Positions 23,928-33,258 of a stretch of 64,000 nt of DNA are shown here, piece after piece. The notes beneath the pieces are model-generated. The model was not told the origin of the DNA, searched no databases, and saw only the letters and a program-made list of their open reading frames with translations. How positions within the stretch are numbered: the first letter of the stretch is position 1; the number at the start of each line of letters is the position of its first letter. A program made the position numbers and the translations under genes. Source of the DNA: Vicinamibacterales bacterium (GTDB lineage: Bacteria > Acidobacteriota > Vicinamibacteria > Vicinamibacterales > 2-12-FULL-66-21); NCBI GenBank assembly GCA_035699745.1, contig DASSPH010000015.1, positions 1-64,000 on the forward strand, read 5' to 3'.

Positions 23928-26885
23928 CTAGAACTGAAAACGCACGCCGAGCTGGAGCTTGCGCGGCGCGTAGCTCGTGCTGTACGAGTTCAGCACCAGG
24001 AAGGTCGCGGCATTGCCGGAATTGCCGGACGGGTTCGCGAAGTTCGTGCGGTTCGTCACGTTGAAGATGTCGGCGAAGATCTCGACGCGGCGATCCTGCG
24101 GCAGCCCGATGCGGTACCCGAGGCGGACGTCCGCGTTCATGAAGCCGGGACCCTTGGCGCCGTTGCGCTCCGACTTGTAGTGCTTCACCGTGTAAACGTC
24201 GACGCCGGTCGCCGTGCCGGTGTAGTCCCCGGCCGGCAGCGGTTCGGAGCTGCTGCCGTTCCGGTCGGGATCGAGGTTGTTGTTCGTCAGGCTGAACGGC
24301 GAGCCGCTCAGCGCGCGCACCACCCAGCTGACGTTCAACCCGCCGGTGCGCGGCACCAGCGCCTGGCCGCTGACCACGAAGTTGTGGCGGGTGTCGAACG
24401 CGGTCGGCCCCTCGTTCAGGTCCAGGTTCATGTCGTCGAGCACCTGGAAGCCGCTGGTGGGCACGCCGCTGCCGCTGGTGTTGCCGCGCGAGTACGCCAG
24501 CGTGTACGAGACGCGGGCGCTGTAGTTGCGGCTGAACCGCTTGTTGAGCGACAGCAGCAGCGCGTCGTAGTCCACCTGGCCGATGTTGAGCGGCTGGGTG
24601 ACGCCGGTGGTGAAGTTCGCGAACCCGGGATAGCGCTGCCGCAGCACCTCGTAGGCGGCGACGAGCGCCGGCTGCGGATAGATGCGCTGTACCGCGTCGG
24701 TCACCGAGGTCGAGTTGCGCAGGCCGGCGTTGAGGTCCTTCGACATCAGCATGTCGCGGTTGAAGGCGTGCACGTAGTCGGCGCTGATCGCCATGTTGCC
24801 GGCGATCTGCCGCTCGTAGCCGGCCGTCACCTGGTCGGTGTACGGCACCTGCCGGTCCGCATTGTCCCAGCTGGCGCCGGTGTTGCGCAGCAGCGAGCCC
24901 GCCGGGAACCGCTGGTTCAGCAGCGCCGTGTTGATCACCGGCCCCTGGGTGAGGAACGGGTCGATCGGCAGCAGACCGAGCCGCGGGTTCGGATCCGCGG
25001 CCCCGACCGGCGTCGTGAACGTGAACGACGAGGTGAACGGGGTCCCGGTGAACAGGCCGCCAATCAGCTCGAAATGGGTCTTGTCGTAGAACCGCCCGTA
25101 GCCGCCGCGCACCACGCTGGTGCCGCCGCCGAGATCGTAGGTGAGGCCCACCCGCGGCTGGATGTTGTTCTTGTCGATCGGATAGCTCGACACCAGCGGA
25201 TCGTCCGTCTCGGGGATCGGAATGATCTCGAGGTCGTAGCGCAGGCCGAGGCTCAGCGTCGCCCGGCTGTTGAGGCGCCACTTGTCCTGCGCGAACGCCG
25301 ACACGTAGTGCGCCTTCTCGTAGAAGATGCTCGGGCCGCCGACGCGGATGCTGAACCGATCCGGGTAGCTGCGCGGGTCGGACGGATTGAACGGCACGTC
25401 GCTGCGGCCGAACGTGAAGGTGCCGTTCAGATTGCCGTCGTTGCGGTTGTAGGCGCCGGAGTACTGGTACTGCGCGCCGAACTTGATGTCGTGGTCGCCG
25501 CGTTTCCCCGGCAGGAACCAGCCCACCGTCTCGTCGAGCTGGATCGCGTCGTTGATGCGGTACTGCCCGGTGTTGTCCTGCTGGTCGGTGAACGACTGGA
25601 ACGCGAGCGTGACCGGGCACTTCGACAGATCGCGATCGTTCGCGTTGTAGCAGGCGTTGCCGAAGGTGACGTTCTCGCGCGTCCAGGTCAGGCGCAGCGT
25701 GTTCACCTTGGTGTTGGACAGCACCGAATTGAAGTTCGTCGCCAGGGTCTGGTCGACGTCCGCCTCCGAGCGCGCGGCCGCCGGCGTCACCGAGCCGATG
25801 ATCTGGTTCGCCTGCGGCGAGCTCTCGCGCAGCCAGCGCACGCTGTAGGTGTTGTTGCGGTTGATCTGGTGATCGCCGCGGACGATCGTGTTCCACACCC
25901 GATCGCGCGTCGACTGGGTGTCGTTCAGATCCGGACGCGTGGTGATGTTGATGATGTTCGCCCGATCGATCGCGAACCGCTCCAGGCTGAAGAAGTAGTG
26001 CATCTTGTCCTGCACCAGCGGCCCGCCCACCGTGCCGCCCCAGCGCTGATACGACGTGTCGGCCTTCCGCCGGTTCGCGTCCTTCCGCGTGAAGTAGTCC
26101 TTCTCGGTCAGGCTGCTGTCCTGGAAGAAGCCGAAGGCGCTGCCGTGCACGTTGTTGGTGCCGGCCTTGGTCACCGCGTTCACGATCGCGCCCGAGGTGC
26201 GGCCGAACTCGGCGTCGAACTGGTTGGTGATGACCTGGAACTCCTGAATCGCCTCGATCGGCGTCCGCGCCTGCATCCCCGCCCGCTGCCCGATCACGTC
26301 GTCGTTGTTGTTGCCGCCGTCGACGCTGTAGTTGTTGTTGCGCGGATCCTGGCCGTTGACGCTGACCGAGTCGCTGCCGAACGACTCGGTGCTGATCGAG
26401 GGGACGATGCCGGGCAGCAGCCCGATGAAGCCGATGAAGTTGCCGTTGACGCTCGGCAGCTGCGACAGCGTCTCGCTCGTGATGTTGCCGCCGATCTCCT
26501 TGGACGTGACGTCGACCAGCGGCGATTCGGCGCTGACCGTGACGGTCTGCTCGATGCCGCCGACCTCCATCGTGAGGTCGATGGTGACGGTCTTGCCGAC
26601 TTCCAGCTGCAGGTCGCGGCGGCTCAATTTCTTGAAGCCGGCGAGCTCGCCGGTGACTTCGTACGTGCCGGGCGTCAGCCCGCTGGCGATGAACGCGCCG
26701 TCGGTGCCGCTGACGGTCTCGCGAAACATGCCGGTGGCCTGATTGCGAACCACGACCGTCACCCCGGGCAGCACGCCGCCCTGCGAGTCGAGCACGCGGC
26801 CGCGCAGCTCGGTCGTGCCCTGCTGCGCCATCGCCGGAACGGCGAGCAGCAGGAAAAGAAGGGTCCCCACGAATTTCCGCGTCAT
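23928..26885 (-). CDS. TonB-dependent receptor, Oar-like, with carboxypeptidase-regulatory domain
   Basis: 985 aa. Signal peptide (1-20, cut after AMAQ), CarboxypepD_reg-like beta-sandwich (about 25-105, LRGRVLDSQGGVLPGVTV), plug domain (about 125-235, with DGGNNNDDVIG and IQEFQVITNQFDAEFGRTSG), then an outer-membrane barrel ending KLQLGVRFQF with the terminal aromatic of a BAM signal. The family imports large ligands such as glycans or siderophores with TonB energy; in Acidobacteriota it is heavily expanded. The ligand is not readable and no SusD-like partner is adjacent. It lies 175 bp downstream of a co-oriented GntR regulator, whose possible sites (GTATAC) occur before both genes. Confidence 0.88.
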   Translation of the reverse strand: MTRKFVGTLLFLLLAVPAMAQQGTTELRGRVLDSQGGVLPGVTVVVRNQATGMFRETVSGTDGAFIASGLTPGTYEVTGELAGFKKLSRRDLQLEVGKTVTIDLTMEVGGIEQTVTVSAESPLVDVTSKEIGGNITSETLSQLPSVNGNFIGFIGLLPGIVPSISTESFGSDSVSVNGQDPRNNNYSVDGGNNNDDVIGQRAGMQARTPIEAIQEFQVITNQFDAEFGRTSGAIVNAVTKAGTNNVHGSAFGFFQDSSLTEKDYFTRKDANRRKADTSYQRWGGTVGGPLVQDKMHYFFSLERFAIDRANIINITTRPDLNDTQSTRDRVWNTIVRGDHQINRNNTYSVRWLRESSPQANQIIGSVTPAAARSEADVDQTLATNFNSVLSNTKVNTLRLTWTRENVTFGNACYNANDRDLSKCPVTLAFQSFTDQQDNTGQYRINDAIQLDETVGWFLPGKRGDHDIKFGAQYQYSGAYNRNDGNLNGTFTFGRSDVPFNPSDPRSYPDRFSIRVGGPSIFYEKAHYVSAFAQDKWRLNSRATLSLGLRYDLEIIPIPETDDPLVSSYPIDKNNIQPRVGLTYDLGGGTSVVRGGYGRFYDKTHFELIGGLFTGTPFTSSFTFTTPVGAADPNPRLGLLPIDPFLTQGPVINTALLNQRFPAGSLLRNTGASWDNADRQVPYTDQVTAGYERQIAGNMAISADYVHAFNRDMLMSKDLNAGLRNSTSVTDAVQRIYPQPALVAAYEVLRQRYPGFANFTTGVTQPLNIGQVDYDALLLSLNKRFSRNYSARVSYTLAYSRGNTSGSGVPTSGFQVLDDMNLDLNEGPTAFDTRHNFVVSGQALVPRTGGLNVSWVVRALSGSPFSLTNNNLDPDRNGSSSEPLPAGDYTGTATGVDVYTVKHYKSERNGAKGPGFMNADVRLGYRIGLPQDRRVEIFADIFNVTNRTNFANPSGNSGNAATFLVLNSYSTSYAPRKLQLGVRFQF

Positions 26886-27019
26886 CAGCTGTCCTCCCAG
26901 ACCGCGTTCATACGAGCTTTTGGAGTGCGACTTTCGAATAGATGGATCGCCGGCGAGGGTCCTGCCCGTAAGTGATTGAACCGGAATGAACTCAGGCTGG
27001 ACCCGCCGGAATACGGCCG

Positions 27020-27025
27020 GTATAC
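27020..27025. promoter_or_regulatory. GTATAC palindrome upstream of the TonB receptor gene
   Basis: GTATAC lies 135 bp upstream of the receptor start in the 175-bp gap after gntR, beside the dyad TACGGCCGGTA (27012-27022). The same hexamer occurs 9 bp before the gntR start. Possible GntR binding sites. Confidence 0.35.
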
Positions 27026-27060
27026 AGCAAGCGGGATGCCCGGTCGGGCACTCGAATCGA

Positions 27061-27765
27061 TCAGAGTCCGACGCCGGAGAGCTGACCCCGGAGGAGGGCG
27101 TCCTTCATGAGACGGCTGCCGCAGTCGAGATGCTCCTCCATCCGGGCGCGGGCGGCGGCGGGATCGCGCGCCTCGATGGCGTCGACGATCTGGAGGTGCG
27201 CCTCGGTCGCCGTCTCGGTGAATTGCCCGAAGTTGACGCCCAGCGACATGAAGCGGTCGACCTGCGCGAGGCAGCGCTCGATCAACTCGGCGGCAAGGCC
27301 GTTGCGCGCGCACGCCGCAATCGCGAGGTGGAACTGGACGTTCGCCACCTCCGACTGGCGGTAGTCCTGCGACGCGACGATCGGCACCGAGGCCAGGGTA
27401 CGCAGGCGCTCCACGTCCGCCGGCGACGCGAGCTCCGCGGCGCGGGCGGCGGCGGCCCCTTCGAGCAGCCGGCGCACGTCGAACGTATCGTGAATCTGCT
27501 GGACGGTGACGCGGGCCACGAAGTACCCATGGCCGACGACGCGATCGAGGTAGCCCTCCTGCCAGAGGCGCGCGAGCCCTTCGCGGATCGGCGTCCGGCT
27601 CATGCCGTGCTCCGCCGCGAGGCTCACCTCCGACAGCGCCGCGCCCGGGCGGTAGCGCCCGGCGACGATGCCGGCCTTGAGGTTGACGTAGGCACGCTCG
27701 ACGTGCGGGGCCGTCGGAATCTCAACGGTCGGCCTCGGCGCGCGGCGAGTGGCGCGGGACTTCAC
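27061..27765 (-). CDS. GntR-family transcriptional regulator (FadR/FCD subfamily)
   Basis: 234 aa. Winged helix (about 18-85): AYVNLKAGIVAGRYRPGAAL and GMSRTPIREGLARLWQEGYL are the GntR signatures. A helical FCD ligand domain follows (about 95-220) with DVRRLLEGAAAARAAE and three conserved His/Asp-type positions (EVANVQFHLAIA, EAHLQIVDAIE). FCD regulators usually sense small carboxylates or sugar acids. GTG start at 27765; a longer upstream ORF has no family match. It probably controls the co-oriented TonB receptor and perhaps itself. Confidence 0.87.
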   Translation of the reverse strand: MKSRATRRAPRPTVEIPTAPHVERAYVNLKAGIVAGRYRPGAALSEVSLAAEHGMSRTPIREGLARLWQEGYLDRVVGHGYFVARVTVQQIHDTFDVRRLLEGAAAARAAELASPADVERLRTLASVPIVASQDYRQSEVANVQFHLAIAACARNGLAAELIERCLAQVDRFMSLGVNFGQFTETATEAHLQIVDAIEARDPAAARARMEEHLDCGSRLMKDALLRGQLSGVGL

Positions 27766-27773
27766 GGCGCCGA

Positions 27774-27779
27774 GTATAC
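27774..27779. promoter_or_regulatory. GTATAC palindrome before gntR
   Basis: GTATAC is 9 bp upstream of the GTG start of gntR, a suitable autoregulatory position. It matches the site at 27020. Confidence 0.35.
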
Positions 27780-27934
27780 CCACGGGATTCCGCGCGCCGC
27801 AACTGCGCCCGCGCGTGCCGCAGCTCGGAAAGTGGCTCGCCGTCAGGCCCGGACGTGGTATTCTGAGCCGGCCTTCTCCCAGCAGGCTTGCCCGCGGCTC
27901 TTTCAAATCAACCATTCCGGGGCGGGAACGATCT

Positions 27935-28768
27935 ATGCGCACGCGTCTGTTTGCGATCGGTGTTTGCCTGTTCGCGGGCCTGTGGACGGCCGCGCCCGCG
28001 GAAGCTCAATACGGCGCGCCGCGCGCCGGATCGGATCGGGCGACCGGCGAGGTCTATCACGTCGAGATCGCCGGCACGCTGTGGAACCCCACGCCCGACA
28101 TCGTCATCGCCAGCGAAGGGCTCGGGCAGCTCGGGACGAACATCGACTTCGTGAACACGCTGGGGATCGAGAAGACGCGCTTCAAGCAGTTGAAAGTGGC
28201 GCTCCGCCCCGGCGTGAAGCACAAGCTGCGCTTCGAGTACACGCCGATCAGCTACACGGCGCAGAAGAACATCCCGGCCACGTTCGTCTTCAACGGCCAG
28301 CGCTTCAACGTCGGCATTCCCGTAGCCACCGAAGTGACCTGGAACGCGTACCGATTCGGCTACGAGTGGGACTTCCTGTACAAGGATCGCGGCTTCGCGG
28401 GGCTGCTGCTGGAAGTGAAGTACACGGACGTGAATGCCACGCTCACCGCGGCGGCGGTGGGGGCCGAGCAGTTCACCGAGGCCCAGGCGCCGATTCCGGC
28501 AATCGGCTTCATCGGCCGCGGATACGTCGCCCCGAACATCTCGATCACCGGCGAGTTCTCCTTCTTCAAGCTCCCGGAGCAGGCGATCGAGAGCGAGGAC
28601 TACTCGGCGAAGTACTACGACTTCGACCTCTACGGCACCGTCAACTTCAACAACAACGTCGGCGCGCAGGTCGGTTACCGGTCGTTCGACGTGTACTACA
28701 AGATCAAGCAGGACACCGGGACGCTGAAGCTGAAGGGCATGTATTTCGGCGGAGTCGTCAGGTTCTGA
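27935..28768 (+). CDS. Small outer-membrane beta-barrel protein of unknown role
   Basis: 277 aa. Signal peptide of about 25 residues ending AEAQ. The rest alternates polar and hydrophobic residues as in barrel strands (LRFEYTPISYTA, YRFGYEWDFLYKD, GFIGRGYVAPNISITGEFSF) and ends GMYFGGVVRF with a C-terminal Phe. No enzyme motif. It is divergent from gntR with 169 bp between them. I cannot assign a substrate or a named family. Confidence 0.75.
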   Translation: MRTRLFAIGVCLFAGLWTAAPAEAQYGAPRAGSDRATGEVYHVEIAGTLWNPTPDIVIASEGLGQLGTNIDFVNTLGIEKTRFKQLKVALRPGVKHKLRFEYTPISYTAQKNIPATFVFNGQRFNVGIPVATEVTWNAYRFGYEWDFLYKDRGFAGLLLEVKYTDVNATLTAAAVGAEQFTEAQAPIPAIGFIGRGYVAPNISITGEFSFFKLPEQAIESEDYSAKYYDFDLYGTVNFNNNVGAQVGYRSFDVYYKIKQDTGTLKLKGMYFGGVVRF

Positions 28769-28857
28769 GTCGCGTCAACTCCCAAGATCTGTTTCGTGAA
28801 CTTGGGATTCTGGATGTTGGAAGTTGATTGGCACTTGGGCCCTTGGAAACGTGGGAG
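28769..28857. other. Convergent intergenic region
   Basis: AT-richer than its surroundings. CCCAAG (28781-28786) can pair with CTTGGG (28801-28806), and TTGG-type phrases recur. A weak bidirectional terminator is possible; no gene is seen. Confidence 0.4.
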
Positions 28858-31557
28858 TCATCTCCCCTTCACCTGCACGAACACCCCGAGGAGCCTGGTA
28901 TCCCTGCTGCTGGCGTCCACCTCTGATGGCCGGAACCCGGCGGCGGAGCGGATGGTCACCAGCGCGGCGCCGGATGCGTCGATTGGCACGTCGATCCGGT
29001 ACTCTTCGCCGGCCCCGAGCCTGAACTCGTCGCGCCACGTGCCCGACGCGAGACTGACCTGGTTGTCCACCGCACCGTTGCGCAGCACGAGCGGGATCGC
29101 GCGCCGCTGATCCGGTTGGATGGCGACCGTTGATGCCCGGGCGCCGGCGACCCAGAAACCGGCCGGCTCGGGAAACGATCGGTCGTCCACGAAGAAGGCG
29201 GTCCCCGCTTCGTAGCGCACGGCGCGTCGCGCCACGTCGCGCGATACCGCGCGATCGGCGCGCGGCAGCGGCCGCAACTCCACCGCCTGCAGCTGATCGC
29301 GGGCCCCTTCGTCGGCCCTCACGAGGAGCGCGCGAACCGGCAGCGGCAGGTCGATCCGCACGCCGGCGTCGAACGCCGCGATCGGTTGTGTGACGATCGC
29401 GAACTGATCGTTCCCGACGCCCACCATCATCCAGCCTTCCGCACTCCCCTGACGCCGTGCGGTCAGCAGGTAGCTTCCCGCCGGGACCGCGGGGAACGCC
29501 GCGAGCGGACGGTTCAGACGGCCGCCAGCCCCTCGCCGCCGCACCGGCGCCTCGATTCGCATCGCCCACGCTTCGTCCGGCGTCAGCCGGCGGCGCCCCT
29601 CGAGATCGAGCGCCAGCACGGGTCCGGCCGCGAGCCTCCGCAGCACGTCGAGCTGCGCGGCCGTTGCGGTGATCCGGTCGGCGCCGTGGATCCGCCAGAC
29701 GACGGACATCGCGATCATCGCGGCCACGGCGAATGCGACGGTTCCGGCCGCGACGATGGTTTCCGGCGTCGCGGAACGCCGGCGGAAAAACAGCACGACG
29801 AACGCGGCCGCGGCACCCAGGCTCACGACCCACGGGATCGTCGCCGCAAAGCCGGTTCGCGCCGCGTTCGCGCGTGACACGCGTCCGCCGGGATCGGGCT
29901 GGACCGGCTGCGGCACGAACGCCGGAAATGCGGACGGCAGATCGACGACGGTGCTCGCCCACTGCATCCAGGGGGCCGCGGTCAGGCCGGCGTCATTGCG
30001 CGTGTGATAGCCGAGGCGGCCGGCGCCGGCGCCCGCCATCAGCGCCGACAGCCACGCGCTGACGATCAGCGCGGCGAGCAGCACGGCGCGGGCGCCGCGC
30101 GACGTGTACGCCGTCCACGCACACGCCGCCGGAATCGCGAGCGGCAGCAGGAGCGGAACGAGAAAGCGCGCCGGACCGCTCCATCCGCCCCACCACATCG
30201 CGAATGTCGTCACCGCGAGCAGATAGGGAACTGCCACGACCGTCCACTCGAGCGCGAGGCGTCGGGCGCGCGCGAAGCCGGCGAACGCCGCGGCAATCAC
30301 CGGCGCCGTGGCAAGCAGCCCGAACCCCTGGTCGAAGAGGATGCCGCCGAGACCGTTGGGAAGATAGGCGAACGAGCTTTCGACCGCGGCGCCATAAGGC
30401 GCGGAAGGATCGGGCGCGCCGTAGATCACGGTGAAGAAGAAGAGCCATGCGAGCGCGCTGATCGCCGGGGCGCTCAGGAAGGCGATGGCCCTGGTGAGCG
30501 GCTCCGGCGTTCGTGCGATCCGCACCAGCACCAGGCCGCCGAGCGTGCCGGCCAGGACGGCAAAGCGCGTGTGCATCCACGGGAGAAAGGCGAGCGCCGC
30601 GCCGTGCAGAAACCACGGCCACCACGGCCGCGGCGCCGGATCCGCCTGCTCCCACTCGGCGCGCAGCAGGGCCCAGAAGCCGGTCAGGACGACAGCCGCG
30701 CCGGGACCGTCCGGGTAGACCGTGAACGACTCGAGCACGAACGGCGCGGCACAGACGACGGCGCCCCATCCGAACCAGGCGGCGGCGCGGCTGCCGGTGA
30801 CGCGCCAGGCCAGCCACCACGCGAGTCCGCACGCTGCGGCGGCGATGAGCACGAGAAAGAGGATGACGCCGCGGTAGCCGCCGATCGCGAAGGCCGGCAG
30901 CACGGCCGCCGGCACGCCGGGCGCGTGGATCGAATAAATCCGGCCGTCGCGCCCGCGCCGCCTCGAATCGGGCGCGAGATCCCCCGCGAAGTACGCGCGG
31001 TAATCGCCGCGGACGTGGTTGTTCTCGATCGCGAGGTCGCGATCGTACAGCAGGCTCTGCGTGATGACGAGATAGTGCGGCTCGTCACCGCCGGGAATCG
31101 ATGACGACGAGCCCGCCGCCGCGGCCGAGAAGATGATCGCGGCGGCCAGCGCCGGTGCGGCCGCGCTCTGTGCGCGACGCCACGGCACCTGTGGCACTGC
31201 CGGACGCGCCGCCAGGGCGAGGGCGACCAGCGACGCCAGCCACGCAAGCGATCCGAGCGCTCCCTGCCACGCCAGAAACGCCGCCGGCACCGGCAGCGGC
31301 AGCCACGGCAGAAACACGAGCGCGAGCGGCGCCACCGCGACGGCGGCCGCGCGGCCGTGCCAGCCGGCGCCGACGACCACCAGCGCGGCGATCGCGGCGA
31401 TGGCCAGCGACGCGGCATCCACAGGAATGACGCCGAACCGCGATCCGGAAAACGAGGCGGCGGACGGTCCGGTGAAGGCGAGGCCGCCCAGGGACACGAG
31501 CGCCGCCGCGGCGGTCCAGGCACCGGCGGCCAGCGCGAGAAGGCGGGAAGTCGACAC
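28858..31557 (-). CDS. Multi-span membrane protein, GT-C glycosyltransferase-like, with C-terminal soluble domain
   Basis: 899 aa with about 12 membrane segments in the first 650 residues and a beta-rich C-terminal part of about 230 residues. The first large loop contains IPGGDEPHYLVITQSLLYDR; an acidic pair in this loop is where GT-C enzymes keep their catalytic Asp/Glu. RIYSIHAPGVPAAVLPAF follows, as in dolichyl-phosphate-mannose-transferase relatives. Likely transfers a sugar from a polyprenyl phosphate on the outer face of the inner membrane; acceptor unknown. GTG start at 31557, 27 bp from the divergent gene at 31585; a TTG at 31578 is an alternative. Confidence 0.7.
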   Translation of the reverse strand: MSTSRLLALAAGAWTAAAALVSLGGLAFTGPSAASFSGSRFGVIPVDAASLAIAAIAALVVVGAGWHGRAAAVAVAPLALVFLPWLPLPVPAAFLAWQGALGSLAWLASLVALALAARPAVPQVPWRRAQSAAAPALAAAIIFSAAAAGSSSSIPGGDEPHYLVITQSLLYDRDLAIENNHVRGDYRAYFAGDLAPDSRRRGRDGRIYSIHAPGVPAAVLPAFAIGGYRGVILFLVLIAAAACGLAWWLAWRVTGSRAAAWFGWGAVVCAAPFVLESFTVYPDGPGAAVVLTGFWALLRAEWEQADPAPRPWWPWFLHGAALAFLPWMHTRFAVLAGTLGGLVLVRIARTPEPLTRAIAFLSAPAISALAWLFFFTVIYGAPDPSAPYGAAVESSFAYLPNGLGGILFDQGFGLLATAPVIAAAFAGFARARRLALEWTVVAVPYLLAVTTFAMWWGGWSGPARFLVPLLLPLAIPAACAWTAYTSRGARAVLLAALIVSAWLSALMAGAGAGRLGYHTRNDAGLTAAPWMQWASTVVDLPSAFPAFVPQPVQPDPGGRVSRANAARTGFAATIPWVVSLGAAAAFVVLFFRRRSATPETIVAAGTVAFAVAAMIAMSVVWRIHGADRITATAAQLDVLRRLAAGPVLALDLEGRRRLTPDEAWAMRIEAPVRRRGAGGRLNRPLAAFPAVPAGSYLLTARRQGSAEGWMMVGVGNDQFAIVTQPIAAFDAGVRIDLPLPVRALLVRADEGARDQLQAVELRPLPRADRAVSRDVARRAVRYEAGTAFFVDDRSFPEPAGFWVAGARASTVAIQPDQRRAIPLVLRNGAVDNQVSLASGTWRDEFRLGAGEEYRIDVPIDASGAALVTIRSAAGFRPSEVDASSRDTRLLGVFVQVKGR

Positions 31558-31563
31558 CGGCGC

Positions 31564-31569
31564 TACAAT
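31564..31569 (+). promoter_or_regulatory. -10 box (TACAAT) before the gene at 31585
   Basis: TACAAT ends 15 bp before the ATG, giving a predicted leader of about 9 nt. It sits in a 27-bp divergent gap, so both promoters must overlap. Confidence 0.45.
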
Positions 31570-31584
31570 GACGAGCAATTCTAC

Positions 31585-33258
31585 ATGGAGGCAGCGCCCC
31601 GCACCATCGCGCGTGCGCGCGAGATCCTGCTCGTCTGCGCCGCCGGTTTCGTTCTCGCGCTGCTGATGACGTGGCCGCTCGCAACCGACCCGGGAGGGCT
31701 CGGCCGCACCCATCCCAACGACGCCGATGGACAGTTCGCGATCTGGAACGTCAGCTGGGTCGCGCGAACGCTCGTCGCCGATCCGCTGCGGCTGTTCGAC
31801 GCCAACATCTATCATCCGCACCGGCTGACGCTCGCCTACTCGGAGGCCAACATCCTCACCGGCGCGATCGGCCTGCCCGTCTACTGGCTGACGAGCAACC
31901 CGTGGCTGACGCTCAACGCGGTGATGATCGCCGGGTTCGCCTCAGCATACGCCGCCGCGTACTTCCTCATGCGGCACCTGACCGGCAGCCGTCCGGCATC
32001 GGCGGCGGCGGCGGTGCTCTACGCGTACTGCCCGTACGTGATGTCGCATCTCTCGCACATCCAGCTGCTGATGACCGGCGGGATCCCGCTCGCGCTGCTG
32101 CTGCTGCACCGCGTCGCAGATGACGTCACGAGCCCGAAGCTGGTCAGGCGCGGCGCCGCGCTCGGCGTCGCGCTCGCCGCGCAGGCGCTCACCTGCGCCT
32201 ATTACGGCATCTTCGCCGGCCTGGCCGTCGGCTACGCGGCGCTGGTCCTGGCCTGGTCGCGCCGCCTGTGGACCGCGCGCCGCTACTGGATCGCCGTCGC
32301 CGCCGGCGCGGCGACCTCCATCGCGCTCGTCCTCCCCTTCTTCATTCCATTCCTGGAGGTGCAGGAAGAGAGCGGATTCGCCCGCAGCCTCGAGGACACC
32401 GCGCGATGGGCGGCACGCCCGCACGGGTACCTCGTCTCCTCCGCCAATGCGCACCGCTGGCTGCTGGATCTGGTCCGCCGCTTCGGCCCCTGGGACGAGG
32501 TCCTGTTCCCAGGAATCCTCGCGCTCGTGCTCGGCGCCGCCGGTATCGTCCTCGCGCTCCGCCGCGCCGGGCGCGATCGCGAAACGGCGCTGCTCTATGG
32601 ATCGCTCGGGGCGCTCGCGTTCTGGGCGTCGTTCGGTCCCGACGCCGGCCTGTATCGCGTCCTCTATCACCTGCCGGCGTTCTCGTTCCTGCGCGCCCCG
32701 TCGCGGCTGGGACTGGTGGTCGTGCTCTGCCTCGCCCTGTTCGCGGCCTTCGCGCTGCGCGAGATCTTCGCGCGGCTCCCGGCGCGGGGCCGCGGCATCG
32801 CCGCCGCCGCCGCGCTCGCCGCCGCGGTTGCCGACCTCGCGATCGTCCCCTTGATCTGGTATCGCGCGCCGCAATTGCCGGCGGGCTACGCGGTGCTGGC
32901 GAAGAGTCCGCGCGGACCGCTCGCCGAGTTCCCGTTCTACGGCGAACGGATCGCCTTCCCGCTGCACGCGCAGTACATGCTGTTCTCCACGTCGCACTGG
33001 ATGCCGATGGTCAACGGCTACAGCGACGTGATTCCGAACGACTTCCGCCAGGCGGCGGTGGTGCTGGATGGCTTCCCGTCCGACGACGCCTTCAGGGTCC
33101 TGGCGCGGCGCCGCGTCCGCTACATCGCCGTGCACTGGGACATGTTCGCCGGACGGCAGGCGGAAATCCGCGCCCGGCTCGAGCCCTACCTGCGCAACCT
33201 GCGCACGCTCTCCGCCGACGACCGGATGACGCTCTTCGAAGTGGTGAGATATCCCTAG
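31585..33258 (+). CDS. Multi-span membrane protein, GT-C-like
   Basis: 557 aa with 10-12 membrane segments. The first loop has HPNDADGQFAIWNVSWVART with acidic residues in the GT-C catalytic position; later come SHLSHIQLLMTGGIPLALLL and FSFLRAPSRLGLVVVLCLAL, patterns seen in YfhO/GT-C-like membrane proteins. The C-terminal 120 residues are soluble (RRRVRYIAVHWDMFAGRQ). Probably acts in glycan modification or lipid-linked sugar transfer with its divergent neighbour; not provable here. Its TAG stop is shared, as CTAG, with the convergent transglycosylase gene. Confidence 0.7.
   Translation: MEAAPRTIARAREILLVCAAGFVLALLMTWPLATDPGGLGRTHPNDADGQFAIWNVSWVARTLVADPLRLFDANIYHPHRLTLAYSEANILTGAIGLPVYWLTSNPWLTLNAVMIAGFASAYAAAYFLMRHLTGSRPASAAAAVLYAYCPYVMSHLSHIQLLMTGGIPLALLLLHRVADDVTSPKLVRRGAALGVALAAQALTCAYYGIFAGLAVGYAALVLAWSRRLWTARRYWIAVAAGAATSIALVLPFFIPFLEVQEESGFARSLEDTARWAARPHGYLVSSANAHRWLLDLVRRFGPWDEVLFPGILALVLGAAGIVLALRRAGRDRETALLYGSLGALAFWASFGPDAGLYRVLYHLPAFSFLRAPSRLGLVVVLCLALFAAFALREIFARLPARGRGIAAAAALAAAVADLAIVPLIWYRAPQLPAGYAVLAKSPRGPLAEFPFYGERIAFPLHAQYMLFSTSHWMPMVNGYSDVIPNDFRQAAVVLDGFPSDDAFRVLARRRVRYIAVHWDMFAGRQAEIRARLEPYLRNLRTLSADDRMTLFEVVRYP

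Noticed and set aside
24180-26975. 931-aa plus-strand ORF
   Set aside because: Antisense to the TonB-dependent receptor; no recognisable motif.
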